From contig JAILZT010000002.1 of assembly GCA_023512345.1 (NCBI GenBank), positions 1 through 64,000 of the forward strand: a stretch of 64,000 nucleotides of DNA. Reading direction: 5' to 3'. The position numbers and the translations under genes were made by a program. The notes beneath the pieces are model-generated. The model made no database searches, was not told the origin of the DNA, and saw only the letters and a program-made list of their open reading frames with translations. This DNA comes from Paenibacillus sp. GTDB taxonomy: Bacteria > Bacillota > Bacilli > Paenibacillales > Paenibacillaceae. Of the stretch, positions 58,680 to 64,000 are shown piece after piece. Numbering within the stretch: the first letter of the stretch is position 1; each line of letters begins with the position of its first letter.

Positions 58680-60136
58680 AACCGGAACAAACTCTGATTT
58701 TCGAATTAAGCCGTCCCGGCCGCTCGGCCTATTCCCTGCCACAGTGTGATGTCCCTCAAGAGGAAAGCATCGAATCCTTGATTCCGACCGGTCTGCTGCG
58801 CAGCCTACCGGTGGTTTTGCCAGAAGTGTCTGAGGTCGATGTGATTCGCCACTATACCGCTCTTTCACGCCGCAACTTTGGTGTAGACAACGGCTTTTAT
58901 CCGCTTGGTTCCTGTACGATGAAATATAATCCGAAGATTAATGAGGATGTTGCCCGCTTCCCGGGTCTAGCCAAGATCCATCCTTACCAACCGGAGGAGA
59001 GTATTCAAGGTGCCCTTGAGCTGATGTACACCCTGCAAAAAGATTTAGCAGCACTTACCGGCATGGATGCCGTCTCCCTCCAGCCTGCAGCAGGTGCCCA
59101 TGGCGAATGGACCGGATTGATGATGATTCGTGCTTACCATGAAAGCCGCGGCGAGACCCGTACCAAGGTCATTGTGCCCGATTCCTCACACGGTACCAAT
59201 CCTGCAAGTGCAGCTGCGGCTGGGCTGGAAACTGTAACGATTCCTTCTAATAATAAAGGGATGGTTGATCTTGAAGCACTGAAAGCAGCAGTCGGCAGCG
59301 ATACAGCAGCACTAATGCTGACGAACCCAAGCACATTAGGATTGTTCGAGACGCAAATCGTAGAGATTGCGGCTATTGTGCACGAAGCTGGCGGCTTGCT
59401 CTATTATGATGGAGCGAACTCTAACGCCATTATGGGCATCACCCGTCCCGGAGATATGGGCTTTGACGTAGTGCATTTGAATCTGCACAAAACGATGAGC
59501 ACCCCGCACGGCGGCGGCGGCCCCGGAGCCGGACCTGTCGGCGTAAAAGCAAGATTGGTTCCATTTCTTCCACAGCCTACAGTAGCTATAAATGAGGACG
59601 GCAGCTTCTCGCTCGACTTCGGCGGTCCTGAATCGATTGGTCGCGTTAAGGCATTTTACGGCAACTTTGGTATTCTCGTTCGTGCTTACGCCTATATTCG
59701 CACCTATGGCCCAGATGGTCTTCGCGAGGTGTCAGAGAACGCTGTGCTGAATGCCAATTATATGATGCACCGACTGGCGCCTTACTTTGAAATTCCGTAT
59801 CCGGGAGTATGTAAGCATGAATTCGTTATGTCCGGCAAAAACCTTAAGCAATATGGCGTCCGCACGCTGGATGTTGCCAAACGACTGCTCGATTTCGGCT
59901 ATCATCCGCCAACCGTGTATTTCCCACTGACGGTGGAGGAATGCATGATGATTGAGCCAACGGAGACCGAAAGCAAAGAAACCCTCGACGGCTTCATCGA
60001 GACGATGATCCAGATTGTGAAGGAAGCACAAGAAACGCCGGAAGTAGTTATTAACGCACCTCACACTACGGAGATCAGTCGTTTGGATGAGACTCAGGCC
60101 GCGCGCAAGCCAGTGTTGAATTGTTCTTGTGGGTGA
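58676..60136 (+). CDS. gcvPB: glycine dehydrogenase (decarboxylating) subunit 2
   Basis: A 486-residue protein, the C-terminal half of the P protein. The PLP-binding Lys is in [31 protein letters not shown] and [11 protein letters not shown] are the expected family segments. It decarboxylates glycine with subunit 1 and passes the aminomethyl group to GcvH. It overlaps gcvPA by ATGA and ends before a strong terminator. The C-terminus CSCG is short and Cys-rich, unremarkable in function. Confidence 0.96.
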   Translation: MKPEQTLIFELSRPGRSAYSLPQCDVPQEESIESLIPTGLLRSLPVVLPEVSEVDVIRHYTALSRRNFGVDNGFYPLGSCTMKYNPKINEDVARFPGLAKIHPYQPEESIQGALELMYTLQKDLAALTGMDAVSLQPAAGAHGEWTGLMMIRAYHESRGETRTKVIVPDSSHGTNPASAAAAGLETVTIPSNNKGMVDLEALKAAVGSDTAALMLTNPSTLGLFETQIVEIAAIVHEAGGLLYYDGANSNAIMGITRPGDMGFDVVHLNLHKTMSTPHGGGGPGAGPVGVKARLVPFLPQPTVAINEDGSFSLDFGGPESIGRVKAFYGNFGILVRAYAYIRTYGPDGLREVSENAVLNANYMMHRLAPYFEIPYPGVCKHEFVMSGKNLKQYGVRTLDVAKRLLDFGYHPPTVYFPLTVEECMMIEPTETESKETLDGFIETMIQIVKEAQETPEVVINAPHTTEISRLDETQAARKPVLNCSCG

Positions 60137-60170
60137 GAATGGGTAAGAAGTAATAGGTGAGATAAATAAT

Positions 60171-60216
60171 AGCGGCTAATCCTAAGTCTTTTAGACTTTA
60201 GGGTTAGCCGCTTTTT
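60171..60216 (+). terminator. terminator of the gcvT operon
   Basis: AGCGGCTAATCCTAAGTC and GACTTTAGGGTTAGCCGCT form a stem of about 18 pairs with one or two mismatches, followed by TTTTT. The outer stem shares AGCGGCTAATCC with the terminator at 60631. Confidence 0.9.
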
Positions 60217-60389
60217 ATTCGAGAACAATCGATCGCCGGTACGCTCAATCTTAAACTGACAATTCGATTCCCATACCACACTATTCGTAAAATTGAAATA
60301 TACAGCAGAGGATATTTTGGAATTAAATTATTTGTGTAGACTATATTAGACCCCCTATTATCTCAAGACAGTAAGGAGTAATTAAACTC

Positions 60390-60602
60390 ATGAAAAAAAA
60401 CACAATACCTTTGATATCCGTCATTTTAACTTACATATTCTCGAAAGTGTTTCTTAATCTGATCAATCTCGAATACCAGTTATTCAATGAAAGATTTGAT
60501 TTCTTTAAATTATTTTTTGATATAACGATCTTTTTACTATTCTACGTTATTGTCTATTATTCACTAAACTTTCTCTATGTGAAGTCTCGAAAGAACTCTT
60601 AA
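60390..60602 (+). CDS. small membrane protein of unknown function
   Basis: A 70-residue, very hydrophobic protein, with two membrane helices (about 5-22 and 43-63) rich in Phe, Ile and Leu and a basic end (VKSRKNS). AAGGAG lies 11 bases before the ATG and a terminator follows the stop, so it looks like a complete small transcription unit. The region is A+T-rich. I do not recognise a family. Confidence 0.6.
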   Translation: MKKNTIPLISVILTYIFSKVFLNLINLEYQLFNERFDFFKLFFDITIFLLFYVIVYYSLNFLYVKSRKNS

Positions 60603-60630
60603 TACATCGACTAGGATGAATATGATAGTA

Positions 60631-60683
60631 AAGCGGCTAATCCCGGTCTCCATTCAGACCCGATTCATTAGCTGCTTTTTTTA
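60631..60683 (+). terminator. terminator after the small membrane protein
   Basis: AAGCGGCTAATC.CGGTCT pairs with AGACC.GATT.ATTAGCTGCTT, followed by seven T. Confidence 0.85.
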
Positions 60684-60747
60684 TGCGCAAGTCACATGGG
60701 TTCGTGACCTCCCCTACTTTCATTCCCAGCACATGATCTGCCGATCC

Positions 60748-60877
60748 ATACGGACTCAGGAGACGTTATTCACTTAAAAACACCTCGTTTTCATTATATA
60801 CGGACTGAGATGCACTTATTAGCCTAAAAAGTAGCTGTAACCGGTCAGTTGAGAGCTAATAAGGTCTCCTGTGTCCG
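60748..60877. repeat. intergenic repeat units, two direct and one inverted
   Basis: CGGACTCAGGAGACGTTATT (within 60748-60773) and CGGACTGAGATGCACTTATT (within 60798-60823) are direct, spaced 50 bases apart. The reverse complement of 60855-60877 is CGGACACAGGAGACCTTATT plus AGC, close to the first. Each is flanked by A-rich sequence. Another ATACGGACTG core, inverted, lies near 60922-60931. No gene is visible from 60684 to 61330. Confidence 0.65.
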
Positions 60878-60941
60878 CAACGAAAAGTATTCTATACATA
60901 AATCCAATATAGGGACTCTACAGTCCGTATGTAATAACCTG

Positions 60942-61198
60942 CTATATAAATTGAACTTAAGATTTTAAATTAAGGGATTAGTCGCACTGCGATGAATGTT
61001 TGGACTTCCGGCCGCTGTTGTCTACAAATTTTCTTTGATTGATACCGCTTGTCGCAGTAGAAATCCGTAGACTGCCTATGCTTTCGGAGCTAGCTTTCCT
61101 ACGGAAAGCTTTCGGGAGGTCGCTTTCGCTCCTCCAGTTCCAAAATCCCCCTCCGTCACTCCTTTCCTTTTTCTTTAGTTTTAAAATTCAATCTATAT
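60942..61198. mobile_element. MITE-like element, copy 2 (about 257 bp)
   Basis: It shares its ends (CTATATAAATTGAACTTAA; reverse of the right end TATATAGATTGAATTTTAA) and the interior (AATGTTTGGACTTCCGGCCG, GCTGTTGTCTAC, AGAAATCCGTAGAC, CCAGTTCCAAAATCCCCCTC) with the copy at 13978-14199. It is longer because of an internal stretch of about 35 bases with its own hairpin (GCTTTCCTACGGAAAGC). No frame. It lies about 130 bases before the ABC-2 exporter operon. Confidence 0.8.
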
Positions 61199-61330
61199 AT
61201 TTAGGGGTGGGGCGGTGGTAGATACAAATTCATTAATTCCATCGCTAAGAACTGATAGTTTTCGACAAGATGCTTGTGCTATATTACCTTGATGTGATTT
61301 TGAAGGCGTTATTCCTAAGGAGGTTTATCC

Positions 61331-62347
61331 TTGCGTATTATTGAAGCTAGGCAGCTATCCAAGTCGTTTATACAAGCTGTGAAGGAACCCGGACTGAAAG
61401 GTTCGGTTAAGCATTTGTTTATCCCCAGACATATAGAGAAGGTAGCCGTACAGCCACTGGATCTTAGTGTAGAAGCCGGTGAGACGGTCGCATATGTGGG
61501 GCCGAACGGAGCAGGGAAATCAACCACTCTCAAAATGCTGACAGGAATATTGGTACCCACTTCAGGCACCGTTTCCGTGAACGGCATCAATCCCCATAAA
61601 AATAGAATGCACAATGCCGCGCAGATCGGAGCGGTCTTCGGACAACGCACACAGCTGTGGTGGGACATTCCGATCATGGAGTCTTTTTCTCTCTTAAAGG
61701 ATATTTATCAAATACCCCAAGCTGTCTATAAGAGTAACCTAGATCAGTTTATCGAACTGCTGGGCATGAATGAATTTATTCACTTATCTGCCAGAAAGCT
61801 GTCTCTGGGTCAACGCATGCGTGCGGACCTAGCCGCCTCCTTATTACATAATCCACCAATTTTATATCTGGATGAACCCACCATTGGCCTTGACGTATCC
61901 GTCAAACACAAAATTCGCGAATTTATCAAAAAGATTAATCTGGAGCAGCAGACCACAGTTATGCTCACCACCCATGATCTTGGCGACATTGAGGATTTGT
62001 GCAAACGGCTGATCATTATAGACCACGGCTCCATTATTTATGACGGTAGTCTACAGGAAGTGAAATCCCGCTTTGCCAGCAAACGGATGATTTTCTTCCA
62101 AGTCGGCTCTCCCATGCCTGATCTGTTCGAACAATTGAAGCAAAGTCCCGGGTTGCAGGTGGAAAACCAAAACACGCTGGATTTTTCAGTGTCCTTTAAT
62201 CGTTATGAATATACGGCAAGCGAAGTGGTCAGTCAGGTGATGAAGCATGGCGAAGTGATTGACTTCCGCATGGAGGATGCCAATATCGAGCAAGTCATCA
62301 AGTCCGTGTATGACGGCAATCTGGACCTGAATGCGAGCAGGAAATGA
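61331..62347 (+). CDS. ABC-2 exporter ATP-binding protein
   Basis: A 338-residue protein with TTG start behind AAGGAGG. Walker A GPNGAGKSTT, signature LSLGQRMRADLA, Walker B LYLDEPTIGLD and switch TTHD are present. A regulatory C-terminal region of about 90 residues follows. It matches the DrrA/NatA-like group paired with DUF990-type permeases. Cargo unknown. First gene of a three-gene exporter operon. Confidence 0.9.
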   Translation: MRIIEARQLSKSFIQAVKEPGLKGSVKHLFIPRHIEKVAVQPLDLSVEAGETVAYVGPNGAGKSTTLKMLTGILVPTSGTVSVNGINPHKNRMHNAAQIGAVFGQRTQLWWDIPIMESFSLLKDIYQIPQAVYKSNLDQFIELLGMNEFIHLSARKLSLGQRMRADLAASLLHNPPILYLDEPTIGLDVSVKHKIREFIKKINLEQQTTVMLTTHDLGDIEDLCKRLIIIDHGSIIYDGSLQEVKSRFASKRMIFFQVGSPMPDLFEQLKQSPGLQVENQNTLDFSVSFNRYEYTASEVVSQVMKHGEVIDFRMEDANIEQVIKSVYDGNLDLNASRK

Positions 62348-62364
62348 GGGGGAGAAATAGCGGC

Positions 62365-63171
62365 ATGTCTGTGATCAAGCTCAAGAAATACAGCAGCATT
62401 GCAAACCGTTCATTGCAAAATATTCTGGCGTACCGAATTTCTTACATCATTACTTTTCTGGCCAGTTTTTTGAATCTGCTGGCGATCTACTTTTTATGGC
62501 AAGGCATTTATAGCGGACGCGATTCGGTGGGCGGATATACCTGGGACCAGATGAAAACCTATTTACTAGTTACGTTCCTGGCTAATGCTGCTTTATCCTG
62601 GTATTCCGAGACTTCAATCTCCGGTAAAATCCTGGATGGAAGCGTCGCGGCAGACTTGCTCAAGCCTATTGATTTCCAAACTGCCCGCTTCGCGGAGACC
62701 TTAGGTTCAAGTCTGTTGGAAGGGGCAATGAGCACCATTTTGATCGGAGTATTTATACTGTTTACTTCAGGAGTGAGCATTCCCCACTCTCCACTTGTAT
62801 ATGGATTATTTGCCGTGAGTCTGCTGGCAGCTATGCTAGTGAAATTTGGTGTTGTTTATATGGCGGCATTAATGTGTTTCTGGTCAACAGGATCTCTAGG
62901 AATTGTCTGGACGCGCATTGCCGTCACCAATTTATTGTCCGGCGCTTTAGTGCCTTTGGCTTTTTTCCCGGATTGGCTGGAGAAGTTAGCGTTGTGGCTG
63001 CCCTTCCAGAGCATTATTCACACGCCTAATATGATCTTTTTGCAGCAAGCGGACACTTGGGAAGCCTTGAAGCTGATTGGTATTCAGTGCTTTTGGGGAG
63101 CTGCTCTGTGGATTGCTGGGAAATGCATGTGGAACTGGGCGGTTCGGCAGGTCACCATTCATGGAGGTTAG
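62365..63171 (+). CDS. ABC-2 family permease, subunit 1
   Basis: A 268-residue protein with six membrane helices; the start ATG 62365 follows AGGGGGAG, and an in-frame ATG at 62344 overlaps the ATPase stop but has no proper site. The start SVIKLKKYSSIANRSLQNILAYRISYI is typical of the ABC2_membrane_6 (DUF990) group. It likely forms a heterodimer with the next permease. Confidence 0.85.
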   Translation: MSVIKLKKYSSIANRSLQNILAYRISYIITFLASFLNLLAIYFLWQGIYSGRDSVGGYTWDQMKTYLLVTFLANAALSWYSETSISGKILDGSVAADLLKPIDFQTARFAETLGSSLLEGAMSTILIGVFILFTSGVSIPHSPLVYGLFAVSLLAAMLVKFGVVYMAALMCFWSTGSLGIVWTRIAVTNLLSGALVPLAFFPDWLEKLALWLPFQSIIHTPNMIFLQQADTWEALKLIGIQCFWGAALWIAGKCMWNWAVRQVTIHGG

Positions 63172-63187
63172 AGGGGGGGATCCACTG

Positions 63188-63985
63188 ATGTCTTTGTCAC
63201 GTATGCTCTACTTGTACAAAAAAATGTATTCACAACAGCTCAAAGCCATCCTGGAATATAATAAGGATTTCTACATCCTCATGTTTTCCGCCGCGTTGAC
63301 ACAGGTTCTAGGGTTTGTCTTTCTCTGGGTTATTTATGACCGGATTCCCGACATCAACGGCTGGCGCTTTTGGGAAGTAACCTTTATGTATGCGATGATC
63401 TTTCTTACGGAGGGGATTGCCTCCCTGTTTTTTGAAGGGACCTGGCGCATGAGCAGATTAGTCAATCAGGGTGAGCTGGATCGCTACCTTCTGCGTCCTG
63501 TACCCGTTGTACTGCAGATCTTTTGCACAGGGATTGGAATTAACGGGCTGGGCAATGTACTGATCGGCGGGGTTATTGTCTGGCAGTCGCTTCTCCACAG
63601 TAATTTGGAATGGACATTGGCTAAAATCGGCATTATCTTGTTGCTTCTGATCACAGCAGTGATTATCCGGGTATCCATTAATTTAGCTGGTAACTCGGCT
63701 TCATTCTGGATTCGTAATGCCGGCAATGCCTTCCCATTAATGGTCCATAATCTCTCTGACCTAGCTAAATACCCGATCACATTGTTCCCTCAGGCTATAC
63801 GCATTTTTATTTCAACGGTGCTTCCGTATGCATTTATCAGCTTTTATCCCGCAACCTATATATTCGGAAAAAGCGAATGGTCTAACTGGTGGATGTTGTC
63901 TCCCCTCGTGGCCGTCGGAAGTGCGGCAGCTGCCTATGGCGTTTTTCACCTTGGACTTTCACGGTATGAGAGTACAGGAAATTAA
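63188..63985 (+). CDS. ABC-2 family permease, subunit 2
   Basis: A 265-residue protein with six membrane helices. ATG 63188 follows GAGGGGGGATCC; the frame is open upstream within the previous gene, but the family start LYLYKKMYSQQLKAILEYNKDF begins here. It belongs to the same permease family as its neighbour and completes the exporter. A new ribosome binding site (AAAGGAGA) appears at the end of the window, suggesting another gene follows. Confidence 0.87.
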   Translation: MSLSRMLYLYKKMYSQQLKAILEYNKDFYILMFSAALTQVLGFVFLWVIYDRIPDINGWRFWEVTFMYAMIFLTEGIASLFFEGTWRMSRLVNQGELDRYLLRPVPVVLQIFCTGIGINGLGNVLIGGVIVWQSLLHSNLEWTLAKIGIILLLLITAVIIRVSINLAGNSASFWIRNAGNAFPLMVHNLSDLAKYPITLFPQAIRIFISTVLPYAFISFYPATYIFGKSEWSNWWMLSPLVAVGSAAAAYGVFHLGLSRYESTGN

Positions 63986-64000
63986 ATCTTTTAAAGGAGA

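Overview
The window looks like chromosomal DNA of a Paenibacillus-type Firmicute. The evidence is strong AGGAGG-type ribosome binding sites, frequent GTG/TTG starts, a pcrB-pcrA-ligA operon, a gcvT-gcvPA-gcvPB operon behind a tandem glycine riboswitch, uvrB-uvrA, Gram-positive lipoprotein and copper-amine-oxidase-like stalk proteins, and many A+T-rich bidirectional terminators. The genus is an inference from gene content and style; no search was run.

Layout. 1-213: the 5' end of a 16S rRNA gene (minus strand, running off the window) and a near-consensus promoter for it. 0.4-4.7 kb: an Fsr-like MFS exporter, then a minus-strand unit of a radical SAM/SPASM enzyme followed by a 27-residue peptide gene with a perfect Shine-Dalgarno (candidate RiPP pair), and a divergent fused cytochrome b/Tat/molybdopterin oxidoreductase. 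4.7-9.3 kb: alkaline phosphatase, ABC ATPase, ABC permease with a His-rich loop, and a lipoprotein, apparently one operon behind a four-hexamer Pho-box-like array. 9.5-15 kb: pcrB-pcrA-ligA, with a 222 bp MITE-like element between pcrB and pcrA. 15.1-39.3 kb: a large surface-polysaccharide locus. It holds a GDPD-like protein, a polyprenyl-phosphate sugar transferase, two WbbL-like glycosyltransferases, rmlABCD (dTDP-rhamnose), a GtrA/DUF2304/GtrB-like set, an epimerase, more glycosyltransferases, a methyltransferase with a long coiled coil, Wzt/Wzm-type ABC exporter, a GT-C enzyme, a divergent O-antigen-ligase/TPR protein and galU. The part from about 23 to 35.7 kb is visibly more A+T-rich than its surroundings. 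39.5-48.2 kb: a large U32 peptidase-family protein, a predicted nuclease with winged helix, a 52 bp tandem repeat, a stalk-domain protein, an HtrA-type protease, a small membrane protein and a Gfo/Idh/MocA oxidoreductase. 48.3-55.2 kb: uvrBA and motAB. 55.3-60.2 kb: gcvH, divergent from the riboswitch-controlled gcvT-gcvPA-gcvPB. 60.2-64 kb: a small orphan membrane protein, a repeat-rich intergenic stretch with a second MITE copy, and an ABC-2 exporter of one ATPase and two permeases.

How genes work together. The polysaccharide locus reads as an ABC-exporter-dependent glycan pathway: priming by the phosphotransferase, L-rhamnose supply by RmlABCD, chain building by cytoplasmic glycosyltransferases, possible chain termination and length control by the methyltransferase/coiled-coil protein, recognition and export by Wzt/Wzm, side decoration by Und-P-sugar (GtrB, GtrA, GT-C), and transfer to an acceptor by the ligase. 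This plan resembles S-layer glycoprotein glycosylation loci of Bacillales. The most novel-looking item is the radical SAM plus 27-aa peptide pair: the peptide has no Cys, Trp, Tyr, Phe or His, so the usual thioether or aromatic cyclophane chemistry is not available to it.
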